Shown here one piece after another: positions 1 through 7,140 of a DNA stretch of 8,649 bases. Made by a program: the position numbers and the translations under genes. The notes below the pieces were generated by a model. That model worked only from the letters and a program-made list of their open reading frames with translations. It did no database searches and was not told the DNA's origin. Source of the DNA: Candidatus Peregrinibacteria bacterium. GTDB taxonomy: Bacteria; Patescibacteriota; Gracilibacteria; UBA1369; UBA12463. The stretch lies in NCBI GenBank assembly GCA_016215735.1, contig JACRIA010000016.1, forward strand, positions 1 through 8,649. Reading direction: 5' to 3'. Every line of letters begins with the position of its first letter. Position 1 is the stretch's first letter.

Positions 1-1663
1 CAGATGGCTTGAGAAGATTTTTCGCGGACGCGATTAATTCTTTTGCTTCGAGCTGCGCTTGTTTTGAAAGCGGCACATGGATAGCCATTTGATCGCCGTC
101 AAAGTCCGCGTTGAACGCGGCGCAAACAAGCGGATGAACCTGGATAGCTTTGCCTTCCACAAGAATCGGCTGGAATGCCTGGATGCCGAGTCTGTGCAGA
201 GTAGGAGCGCGGTTAAGCAAAACATAATGATCGTGCGTCACTTCTTCGAGAATGTCCCAGACTTCTTTCCGTCCCATTTGAATTAATTTTTCAGCGTTTT
301 TGATATTGTGCGCGTGGCCGTCTTTTATAAGTCGTCCGATCACAAATGGTTTGAAAAGTTCAAGAGCCATTGTTTTCGGAACGCCGCATTGATGAAGTTT
401 TAATTTTGGACCAATAACGATTACGGAACGGCCTGAATAGTCAACGCGTTTGCCAAGAAGATTTTGTCTAAAGCGGCCTTGTTTTCCTTTCAGCATTTCA
501 GAAAGTGAGCGGAGTTTGCGTTTTTCTCCTGTTGAAAATACGGTGCGGCCTGTGCGCGTGCTATTGTTAATAAGCGCATCAACAGCTTCCTGCAGCATGC
601 GTTTTTCATTTCTGCAGATAACTTCCGGCGCGCCGATTGAAATAAGCCTTTTAAGACGATTATTTCTGTTGATAATTCTTCTGTACAAATCATTCAAATC
701 CGAAGTCGCGAAACGTCCGCCGTCAAGCTGTACCATTGGACGCAAGTCCGGAGGCAGAACAGGCAAGACAGTTAGAATTGCCCATTCAGGTTTTATATTA
801 TTTTTCTTTAAATGGCCAAGCAGTTTTATGCGCTTTAAGATTTTTTTCTGTTTTTGGCCGCTTGTTTTTTTGGCTTCTACATAGAGATCTTTGAGTGTTT
901 TCTCGAGGTCGAGCTTTGAAAGCAAATCGCGGATTGCGTCCGCGCCTGTTGAAGCTTTGAAAATGTGGCCGAATTTTACTGAAATATTTCTGTATTCCAA
1001 TTCGATGTAAATTTTTCCAACGCGGATTCCGTCAAGCTCTTCTTTCGCGATTTGGTGCTGATGATCAAGTTCTTCCAATTTCGCGACATATTCTTTTTCA
1101 AGATCAGCTCTTTTTTCCAGATCTTCCGCTGAACCGATACGATCTTTTGCTTCATCCTGAATATTTTTTCTGTGGTTTTTGTATTCTTTCATTAATTCTT
1201 CTTTTGCGTCCATTTTTGCTTTGTCGTCAACTTCAGTTGCGATGTACGCTGCGAAATAGATTACCTGTTCAATCGCTTTGATAGGCAGATTTAATAGCAG
1301 GCCGATTCTGCTGGGCGTTGATCGGAGATACCAAATGTGCGCGATCGGCACAGCAAGTTTTAAGTGTCCCATTCTTTCGCGTCTTACGCTTGAACGAGTT
1401 ACTTCGACGCCGCATTTTTCGCAGATTACGCCTTTGTATCTGATGCGCTTGTATTTTCCGCAGTAGCATTCCCAGTTTTTTGTCGGGCCGAAGATTTTTT
1501 CGCAGAACAAACCATCGCGTTCTGGTTTTTGCGTGCGATAATTGATTGTTTCCGGTTTTTTTACCTCGCCGTGCGACCACGACAAGATTGTTTCCGGCGA
1601 TGCTATTGATACTGCGATAGCATCAAAGTTATCAAGATTTGTAGCTTTTGGCGAGTTTTGCAT
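1..1663 (-). CDS. rpoC: DNA-directed RNA polymerase subunit beta' (5' part, runs off the window)
   Basis: Encodes the first 554 residues of the beta' subunit, which carries the catalytic magnesium site of RNA polymerase. Visible in order: an N-terminal segment with SPETI and KPETINYRT; a zinc ribbon with C66, C68, C81 and C84; the PSRIGLLLNLP stretch near 117-127; a charged coiled-coil-like segment at about 145-235; PVLPPDLRPM and GGRFATSDLNDLYRR; GRFRQNLLGKRVDYSGRSV; and the catalytic motif NADFDGDQMA at about 518-527 (NADFDGD = bases 92-112), whose three Asp bind magnesium. In E. coli this motif begins at 458, and the roughly 60-residue difference is explained by the coiled-coil segment. 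The ATG at 1663 places the N-terminus where the family starts, and no in-frame start lies just upstream. No Shine-Dalgarno is visible; TAAC lies 9 nt before the ATG. Transcribed after rpoB across a 54-nt gap that contains a hairpin. Confidence 0.98.
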   Translation of the reverse strand, partial: MQNSPKATNLDNFDAIAVSIASPETILSWSHGEVKKPETINYRTQKPERDGLFCEKIFGPTKNWECYCGKYKRIRYKGVICEKCGVEVTRSSVRRERMGHLKLAVPIAHIWYLRSTPSRIGLLLNLPIKAIEQVIYFAAYIATEVDDKAKMDAKEELMKEYKNHRKNIQDEAKDRIGSAEDLEKRADLEKEYVAKLEELDHQHQIAKEELDGIRVGKIYIELEYRNISVKFGHIFKASTGADAIRDLLSKLDLEKTLKDLYVEAKKTSGQKQKKILKRIKLLGHLKKNNIKPEWAILTVLPVLPPDLRPMVQLDGGRFATSDLNDLYRRIINRNNRLKRLISIGAPEVICRNEKRMLQEAVDALINNSTRTGRTVFSTGEKRKLRSLSEMLKGKQGRFRQNLLGKRVDYSGRSVIVIGPKLKLHQCGVPKTMALELFKPFVIGRLIKDGHAHNIKNAEKLIQMGRKEVWDILEEVTHDHYVLLNRAPTLHRLGIQAFQPILVEGKAIQVHPLVCAAFNADFDGDQMAIHVPLSKQAQLEAKELIASAKNLLKPS

Positions 1664-1680
1664 ATGTAGTTGGTTATATG

Positions 1681-1709
1681 GGGACCGGTTCTCTTTGAGA
1701 ACCGGTCCC
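1681..1709 (-). repeat. Perfect 13-bp inverted repeat with 3-nt loop in the rpoB-rpoC gap
   Basis: The arms GGGACCGGTTCTC (1697-1709 on the minus strand) and GAGAACCGGTCCC (1681-1693) pair without mismatch around an AAA loop. The hairpin begins 8 nt after the rpoB stop and ends 17 nt before the rpoC ATG. It is much more GC-rich than its surroundings. Downstream on the minus strand the sequence is CATATAACC, so there is no U tract and a classical intrinsic terminator is unlikely. Possible roles are an RNase processing or stability element, a pause, or a structure that affects rpoC translation; the role itself is inference. Confidence 0.9.
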
Positions 1710-1717
1710 TTTAGGGT

Positions 1718-4700
1718 TTATTCTTCGACATGTACTATTTCTTCCGCGAGCCCCACTTTCACCCCTTCTCCTTTGAGCTGTTCCATTTTTTCCGTTATTT
1801 CTTTCGAAATTCCTGCGGCAGCTGCTTCCTCTTCGGAAAGCTTGTATTCTTCCTCCTCGTTTTCAATCTGTTCTTTTGTTTGAAGGAGAGTTACATCAAG
1901 ACATAAGCTTTGCAGCTCTTTAATTAAAACGTTGAAGCCTTCTGGCGTGCGCGGTTTTTTAATCATTTCACCTTTGATAATTGCCTCGTACGCTTTTGAT
2001 CTTCCGTAAACATCATCGGATTTGATTGTAAGCAGTTCCTGCAAAGTGTGAGCCGCACCGTATGCTTCGAGCGCCCAAACTTCCATTTCACCGAATCTTT
2101 GTCCGCCGTGCTGGGCTTTGCCTCCGAGCGGCTGTTGAGTGACGAGAGAATACGGGCCGATTGACCTCGCGTGAATTTTGTCTTCAATCAAATGGCTTAA
2201 TTTGAGAATGTACGCGATGCCGACTGTTACTTTATGATCGAATGGCTGGCCTGTTTTGCCGTCGTATAAGATTGTTTTGCCGTCCGGCGGCAATCCTGCT
2301 TTTTCAAGCAATTCGGTAATTTTTTCATGGCTTACGCCGTTTAAAGCAGGACTCGCGACTTTTATATCAAGAATTTTTGCTGCCCAGCCAAGATGCGTTT
2401 CAAGAATTTGGCCAATATTCATGCGGCTTGTGACTCCAAGAGGATTTAAAACAATATCTATAGGAGTTCCATCCTCCAGAAATGGCATGTCTTCTTCCGG
2501 AACAATGATTGAAATGATGCCTTTGTTTCCATGCCGTCCCGCGACTTTATCTCCGATTGAAATTTTTCTTGTCTGCGCGACAGAAACCTTGATTTGTTTA
2601 TTTACTCCTGTCGGGAGTTCATCGCCGTCTTTTCTTGAGAATATTTGAACACCGATAATTTTTCCTTTTTCACCGCCGGGCAGGCGCAGAGAACTATCTT
2701 TTACATCGCGCGCTTTGTCTCCGAAGATTGCGCGCAATAAGCGCTCCTCGGCGCTTAATTCAGTTTCGCCTTTTGGCGTAATTTTACCAACCAGAATATC
2801 GCCTTCATAAACGCTTGCGCCGATTCTTATAATTCCATCTTCATTCAAATCTTTCAAATGCACTTCGCCGACATTCGGAATATCGCGAGTAATGATTTCC
2901 GGGCCAAGTTTTGTGTCGCGGACATCTATTGTGTAGTTTTCAATATGAATAGAATCGTACGCGCCGTTTTGCAAAAGCCTTTCAGAAATAATTACAGCAT
3001 CTTCGTAATTGTATCCTTCCCAAGACAAATAGGCGACAAGGACATTTTGACCGAGAGCGAGTTCGCCTTTATCTATTGCAGCTCCTTCAGACAAAACATC
3101 TCCTTTGCGTATTTTCATTCCATGTTCAACAATTGTGCGCTGGTGTATGCACGTTGCCTGATTTGATCTTTCATAAACCTGGATTTCATAACTTACTTTT
3201 CGGCCATTGTCGTATAGAACAATTATTTGATTTGCGTCTGCGTATAGAACCGTTCCATTATCTTCGGCAAAAATCGTTTGTCCTGATGATTTGCCCATTA
3301 CCTCTTCCATACCAGTACCGACAATTGGAGCTTCAGGAGAAATAAGAGAAACCGCTTGTCTCTGCATGTTTGAACCCATTGATGCGCGCGTATTATCGTC
3401 GTGTTCAAGGAACGGAATCAGCGCTGTTGTTTCAGAAACAATTTGTTTCGCGGAAACGTCTATGTGTGTTACGTCATTGATATGCGCGAGCAATGGTTCG
3501 CCGTTTTTGCGCGCTGACACGCGAGTGACTGTGAATTCATTCAGTTCATTTAATGGTGAGTTTCCCTGCGCGATAATAAGATCGCGCTCTTCGTCCGCGT
3601 CGTAATAATCAGCATCATCCGTGGCATACGGACGCACAGCGATTTCTTTTATTTCATCGTTATATTTTTCAAGCGCGTTTGCCATTGATTCACTGATAAC
3701 TTCGCCTGCGCTCACAATCGGATTTTTTCCGCGCGGAGGAATAACTGTTTCTGCTGCGGTTCTGCCAGTCGTATGTTTTGCTTTGTTTGGCGCTGTTTTT
3801 GAAACTTTTCTAAAAGGAGTTTCAATAAATCCATATTTATTAACGCGCGCGTATGCGCCGAGATGCACAACCAAACCAATATTCGGTCCTTCTGGAGTTG
3901 AAATCGGACAAATGCGTCCGTAGTGGGAAGTGTGCACATCGCGCACATCAAAACTGGCCCTTTCACGCGATAAACCGCCGGGTCCCATCGCGGAAAGTCT
4001 TCGTTTGTGCGCGAGTTCTGCCAGCGGATTGATTTGATCCATGAATTGTGATAATTGCGAACTCGCGTAAAATTCGCGCAATGCAGCTGTAACAGGCCGC
4101 GAATTAACAAGCTGTGTCGGCGTCACAGTTTCCGCGTCCATAACGCTCATTCTGTCTTTTGCGATGCGTTCGCTGCGCAATAAACCAATGCGAAATTTAT
4201 TCTGCACAAGTTCGCCGACAGCACGGATTCTTCTGTTACTCAAATGATCAATATCATCCGGACCTGCTTCACCATTATTTACTCTTATCATTTGTCTAAG
4301 GATTTCAACAAGATCGCGCGGCTGGAACGTGTGATATTCTTTTACATTTGGGATATCGAGTCCGAATTTTTTATTAAGTTTATAACGCGCAACCGGACCC
4401 ATATCATATTTTTTATAATCAAAAAACATTGATTGGATAAGCGATTTCGCGTTTTCAGGAGTCGCGAGATCGCCCGGACGCAATTTTTTATAAATTTGCT
4501 GATAAGATTCATCAACAGTTTTTGCAGGATCTTTTTCAAGCGTTAATAAAATGTAATCTATGTTTGGCGGTAGAGAAACGTCCGCGAATTCCTGCAAAAT
4601 GCTTTTATCTGATTCATATCCCATAATTCGGAGCAGGGAAGTGATCGGGATTTTGCGTTTCCTATCAATTTTTACAGATACAATTCCTTTTTTATCAGTT

Positions 4701-5377
4701 TCAATTTCAAGCCATGCACCGCGTTTTGGAATAATTTTTGCGACAACATATTTTGGCAAAGCCGGATTTTTTTGAAAAACGACGCCTGGTGAACGCACAA
4801 GCTGACTCACAACAACGCGTTCAATGCCATTCACGATGAATGTGCCGCGATTTGTCATCAGTGGAATTGAACCCAAAAATACATCCTGCTCTTTAATTTC
4901 GCCGGTTTCTTTGTTAATTAGTTGGACGTGCACTTTTAACGGCGCTTCGTAAGTGATATTTTTTTGCCTCGCTGTTTCAGCATCGTATTTTGGAGCCGCG
5001 ATTGAATGGTCAAGAAACCGCAATTCCAGCTTTTTGCCAGAGAAATCCGTAATCGGATTTATCTCGTCCAAAAGCTCTTTAATGCCTTCGTCCAAAAACC
5101 ATTTGTACGAATCAAGCTGAACTTCAATTAGATTCGGAATAATGATGTTGGCATCGAGGCGCTGTGTGTAATACTCGCGCTTACTGGATTCCTTAAGCGG
5201 TTCAAGGCCGGTTTTTAAAGATGAGGCGCGGATAAGTTCGTAATCGGGTTTTCGTTCGCGCTTCGCGGGTTTCTTTGTTTCTCTGCGAGGCGCGGCCTGC
5301 GTTTTTTTAGGCGCAATTTTTTCGCGCGCAGCTAATTTCTGCCTGCGTATTTTTTTGAGAAGAGATTTTTTAGACAT
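1718..5377 (-). CDS. rpoB: DNA-directed RNA polymerase subunit beta
   Basis: Complete 1219-residue beta subunit, which forms one side of the polymerase active-site cleft and the rifampicin pocket. Visible: a lysine/arginine-rich N-terminal extension (1-50); the conserved start of the fold, PNLIEVQLDSYKWFLDEG (81-98); a lobe with NGIERVVVSQLVRSPGV; the rifampicin region SSQLSQFMDQ to RRLSAMG (439-465) and PISTPEGPNIGL; GYNYEDAVIISERL with E792/D793; GDKVAGRHGNKG with K944 and K952; and the C-terminal QPLGGKAQHGGQRFGEMEVWALEAYGA, where beta meets beta'. It is shorter than E. coli RpoB (1342 aa) and follows the compact Bacillus-like plan. About 55 extra residues sit at 526-590, and the C-terminal tail is Glu-rich. 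ATG 5377 is the only start candidate before the conserved core and sits just below a consensus promoter. No Shine-Dalgarno; TAAC lies 11 nt upstream. Confidence 0.99.
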   Translation of the reverse strand: MSKKSLLKKIRRQKLAAREKIAPKKTQAAPRRETKKPAKRERKPDYELIRASSLKTGLEPLKESSKREYYTQRLDANIIIPNLIEVQLDSYKWFLDEGIKELLDEINPITDFSGKKLELRFLDHSIAAPKYDAETARQKNITYEAPLKVHVQLINKETGEIKEQDVFLGSIPLMTNRGTFIVNGIERVVVSQLVRSPGVVFQKNPALPKYVVAKIIPKRGAWLEIETDKKGIVSVKIDRKRKIPITSLLRIMGYESDKSILQEFADVSLPPNIDYILLTLEKDPAKTVDESYQQIYKKLRPGDLATPENAKSLIQSMFFDYKKYDMGPVARYKLNKKFGLDIPNVKEYHTFQPRDLVEILRQMIRVNNGEAGPDDIDHLSNRRIRAVGELVQNKFRIGLLRSERIAKDRMSVMDAETVTPTQLVNSRPVTAALREFYASSQLSQFMDQINPLAELAHKRRLSAMGPGGLSRERASFDVRDVHTSHYGRICPISTPEGPNIGLVVHLGAYARVNKYGFIETPFRKVSKTAPNKAKHTTGRTAAETVIPPRGKNPIVSAGEVISESMANALEKYNDEIKEIAVRPYATDDADYYDADEERDLIIAQGNSPLNELNEFTVTRVSARKNGEPLLAHINDVTHIDVSAKQIVSETTALIPFLEHDDNTRASMGSNMQRQAVSLISPEAPIVGTGMEEVMGKSSGQTIFAEDNGTVLYADANQIIVLYDNGRKVSYEIQVYERSNQATCIHQRTIVEHGMKIRKGDVLSEGAAIDKGELALGQNVLVAYLSWEGYNYEDAVIISERLLQNGAYDSIHIENYTIDVRDTKLGPEIITRDIPNVGEVHLKDLNEDGIIRIGASVYEGDILVGKITPKGETELSAEERLLRAIFGDKARDVKDSSLRLPGGEKGKIIGVQIFSRKDGDELPTGVNKQIKVSVAQTRKISIGDKVAGRHGNKGIISIIVPEEDMPFLEDGTPIDIVLNPLGVTSRMNIGQILETHLGWAAKILDIKVASPALNGVSHEKITELLEKAGLPPDGKTILYDGKTGQPFDHKVTVGIAYILKLSHLIEDKIHARSIGPYSLVTQQPLGGKAQHGGQRFGEMEVWALEAYGAAHTLQELLTIKSDDVYGRSKAYEAIIKGEMIKKPRTPEGFNVLIKELQSLCLDVTLLQTKEQIENEEEEYKLSEEEAAAAGISKEITEKMEQLKGEGVKVGLAEEIVHVEE

Positions 5378-5438
5378 AAAAAAAGAGAGTTAATTGTTAA
5401 TAGACGGCATTCCGCCGCTACTATCAGTCGCAACTCTC
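5378..5438 (-). terminator. Terminator-like leader hairpin abutting the rpoB start codon (possible attenuator)
   Basis: On the minus strand GAGAGTT (5432-5438) pairs with AACTCTC (5385-5391), and the second arm runs straight into T7 (5378-5384), which touches the ATG. Inside the loop, ATAG (5421-5424) can pair with CTAT (5400-5403), and CGGC (5414-5417) with GCCG (5405-5408) around a GGAAT loop, giving one elongated hairpin. A stem plus U tract is the layout of an intrinsic terminator. The basal stem is short and only partly GC, so strength is uncertain. An alternative helix, TGCTATC (5448-5454) with GATAGTA (5419-5425), would compete with the middle helix. Since it lies between the rpoB promoter and its ATG, a regulatory role in rpoBC expression is plausible but not proven. 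Confidence 0.5.
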
Positions 5439-5460
5439 CCAAAAGTAGATAGCACTGCTA

Positions 5461-5488
5461 ATTATATTGATATTTATTCCGCTGTCAA
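5461..5488 (-). promoter_or_regulatory. Consensus sigma-70-type promoter of rpoBC
   Basis: The -35 box TTGACA (5483-5488) and -10 box TATAAT (5461-5466) are both perfect matches to consensus, separated by 16 bp. Transcription would begin near 5453-5456, giving a 5' UTR of about 76-79 nt that contains the terminator-like leader hairpin. Its position directly upstream of rpoB suggests rpoBC is transcribed separately from the serS group. Confidence 0.88.
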
Positions 5489-5495
5489 ATAGATT

Positions 5496-5532
5496 TTCTT
5501 AGATTCTGAACCGAAGCGCAAGAATCTAAGAA
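5496..5532. repeat. 12-bp perfect inverted repeat between the small ORF and the rpoB promoter
   Basis: The arms ttcttagattct (5496-5507) and agaatctaagaa (5521-5532) are exact reverse complements around a 13-nt loop that contains CTTCGG on the minus strand. It lies 24 nt after the stop of the 77-codon ORF, and its near arm ends 7 nt before the -35 box of the rpoBC promoter. No T tract follows on the minus strand (AATCTATTTG), and only a weak one on the plus strand. It could end or stabilise the serS-side transcript, or be a protein-binding site above the promoter; the sequence does not decide. Confidence 0.75.
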
Positions 5533-5556
5533 GCTAGATTTTGCGGATAATTTTCA

Positions 5557-5790
5557 CTATTTTTCGTTCGGGATTTTTAAATTTTCTAATTTTTTCTTTG
5601 TCTGGACAGCGACATCATGGATCTTGTCTGATTCGGGGCTCTGCTTGATAGCATCCTCGGATTCGGGTTTCTTTATAGGAGGAAATAAATCCTCACCTTG
5701 GCACGCGCGTTCAAAAACCCCGTAACGCCTGACGCGTTCCGGCTTCTTCCATTTTTTAGGTGTTTCATTTGTTTCATTTGGACCGCTCAT
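5557..5790 (-). CDS. Small hydrophilic protein of unknown function (77 aa)
   Basis: I do not recognise a family. The predicted protein is rich in Lys, Glu, Pro and Ser, has no hydrophobic segment long enough for a membrane helix or signal peptide, and looks largely disordered. It has one Cys (in RACQGED) and a cluster KKWKKPERVRRYGVFERA near 12-29 that is the most motif-like part. It begins 27 nt after the serS stop on the same strand and ends before the rpoBC promoter, so it is probably cotranscribed with serS. There is no Shine-Dalgarno, but the 16 nt ending in its ATG (TAACCAAGTAAATATG) match those before rpoC (TAACCAACTACATATG) at 14 positions, which supports translation. Ends with TAG. 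It could still be a chance ORF. Confidence 0.55.
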   Translation of the reverse strand: MSGPNETNETPKKWKKPERVRRYGVFERACQGEDLFPPIKKPESEDAIKQSPESDKIHDVAVQTKKKLENLKIPNEK

Positions 5791-5817
5791 ATTTACTTGG
5801 TTAAGATTAGGGTTTAA

Positions 5818-7086
5818 TTATAGCATAATTTTCTTGGTTTTTCCCATATACGGCCTTAAAACTTTCGGAATTTCGATTGAGCCGTTTTTCTGTTGATAAA
5901 TTTCCATCAAAGGAATCAAAATTCTTGGAGAAGCGATGCATGTGTTGTTGAGCGTATGGCAAAAATTCACGCGGCCAGCCGCATCCCTGTACCGTAGACC
6001 AAGCCTGCGCGCCTGAAAATCATAAAACATTGAACAGGAATGCGTTTCGCCGTAGCTCTTGCGCGATGGCATCCAACACTCAATATCGTTTTTATAAACT
6101 TGGCCTTGGCCCATTTCGCCAGTGCAGATTGCGACAACTCGGTAGGGGAGTTCGAGAGCTTGCAAAATTTCTTCCGCGTTTTTCATCAGCATTTCGAACA
6201 TCGTCCGGCTGAAAGCCGGATCTGCCTTGCAAACTATCACTTGTTCGACTTTTTGGAATTGATGAACGCGATAAAGTCCGTGCGTGTCTTTGCCGTATGT
6301 GCCTGCTTCGCGCCTAAAACAGATTGAAAATCCAGCATATTTTTTCGGCAAATCTTTTTCATCTAAAATTTCGTCGCAGTGGTATGAAGTGACAGGAACT
6401 TCTGATGTGCCGATTAAATTCAATTTATCTTTTTCGATTCGATACGCCTGCTCCTCTCCGCCCGGAAAATATCCTGTGCCAATCATTGCTTTATCAGTTA
6501 CAAGCGTCGGAGGCGTAAAAGCCGTAAATCCTTTTTCAATTAATTTATCGAGCGTGAATCGTAGAACCGCGTTTTCCAGCAAAACCGCCTCATTTTTTAG
6601 AAAATAATTTCTCGCGCCTGAAATTTTTACTCCTCGCGGTATATCTATCAAATCAAGTTTTTCGCCAAGCGTAACATGATCGAGCGGCTCAAAATCGAAT
6701 TTCGGGATTTTGCCCCAAGTTTTTAAAACTTTGTAATCTTTTTCAGTTTCTCCAATCGGGCATTCTATTGAAGGAATTTGCGGAACCCAGAGAAGCAGAT
6801 AATTCAATTCTTCCGATAATTTTTTAAGTTCTTCGGAAAAAGTTTTTTCTTTTGCAGAAAGTTCTTTCATGCGCTTTAAAACCCCTTCTTTATTCTTAGC
6901 GTGAAGGTTCGGGATTTTTTCGCTGGCTCGATTTTTTTCAGCTTTAATATCTTCGATTTTTTTCAAAAACTCGCGCCGCTGTTTATCGAGGTCGAGTAGT
7001 TTATCAATGTCGACTTTTATATTTTTTGATTTCGCAGCCGCCTTAACGGCGCCTGCGTTTTCACGAATAAATTTAATATCAAGCAT
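5818..7086 (-). CDS. serS: Seryl-tRNA synthetase
   Basis: A 422-residue class II aminoacyl-tRNA synthetase that attaches serine to tRNA-Ser in the cytoplasm. The start MLDIKFIREN is typical of bacterial SerRS. Residues about 30-98 form the charged antiparallel coiled-coil arm that contacts the long variable arm of tRNA-Ser. The serine-binding TSE motif is at 227-229 (LIGTSEVP). Motif 2 is FRREAG (257-262) followed by GLYRVHQFQKVE (270-281). The segment ETHSCSMFYDFQARR (347-361) precedes motif 3, HTLNNTCIASPRIL (377-390), with the class II Arg at R388. The C-terminus carries VLRPYMG. Motif 3 differs from the NGSGLAVGR form of E. coli. Length is normal for the family. The ATG at 7086 is set by the conserved N-terminus and lies about 17 nt below the probable transcription start. 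Upstream neighbours are toxin-antitoxin genes; a small unknown ORF follows. Confidence 0.98.
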   Translation of the reverse strand: MLDIKFIRENAGAVKAAAKSKNIKVDIDKLLDLDKQRREFLKKIEDIKAEKNRASEKIPNLHAKNKEGVLKRMKELSAKEKTFSEELKKLSEELNYLLLWVPQIPSIECPIGETEKDYKVLKTWGKIPKFDFEPLDHVTLGEKLDLIDIPRGVKISGARNYFLKNEAVLLENAVLRFTLDKLIEKGFTAFTPPTLVTDKAMIGTGYFPGGEEQAYRIEKDKLNLIGTSEVPVTSYHCDEILDEKDLPKKYAGFSICFRREAGTYGKDTHGLYRVHQFQKVEQVIVCKADPAFSRTMFEMLMKNAEEILQALELPYRVVAICTGEMGQGQVYKNDIECWMPSRKSYGETHSCSMFYDFQARRLGLRYRDAAGRVNFCHTLNNTCIASPRILIPLMEIYQQKNGSIEIPKVLRPYMGKTKKIML

Positions 7087-7139
7087 AACAAAATTTAGTA
7101 AGCAATTTTATCTTACTTGAAATGGAGCGCAAAATAAAG
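7072..7139 (-). repeat. Copy A of a duplicated promoter/UTR/start block (at serS)
   Basis: On the minus strand the block reads CTTTATTTT, 15 variable nt, TAAGATAAAA, 2 variable nt, GCTTACTAA, an 8-nt T-rich spacer, then ATGCTTGATATTAAA. The four named segments are identical in copy B (8175-8240) in front of mntA, while the 15-nt stretch between the first two has diverged without changing length. That is the pattern expected of a conserved -35/-10 pair with a fixed spacer. Confidence 0.85.
7110..7138 (-). promoter_or_regulatory. Probable serS promoter
   Basis: Candidate boxes are TTTATT (7133-7138) and TAAGAT (7110-7115) with a 17-bp spacer. They match the sigma-70 consensus only moderately (3/6 and 4/6), but both boxes and the spacing are kept in the mntA copy. 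Transcription would start near the G at 7103, so the conserved GCTTACTAA would be the first bases of the mRNA. An overlapping alternative, TTGCGC-N16-TAAAAT (7105-7132), fits the consensus in this copy but is weaker in the mntA copy. Confidence 0.6.
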
Positions 7140-7140
7140 T

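Noticed and set aside
450..884. Plus-strand open frame opposite rpoC, and similar plus-strand frames at 1542-1883, 2256-2648, 2858-3166, 3291-3605 and 6284-6607
   Set aside because: They lie antisense to clearly conserved rpoC, rpoB and serS and have low-complexity Ser/Phe/Ile/Leu-rich translations typical of antisense shadows.
1269..1580. Minus-strand 103-codon frame inside rpoC, also 1963-2187, 3712-4110 and 4342-4539
   Set aside because: Out-of-frame readings of conserved rpoC or rpoB; the true frames carry the family motifs.
1681..1709. Intrinsic terminator ending transcription after rpoB
   Set aside because: No U tract follows the stem on the minus strand, and rpoC needs transcription through it.
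7087..7140. T-box riboswitch upstream of serS
   Set aside because: The leader is only about 17 nt and lacks any T-box-type conserved sequence or terminator.
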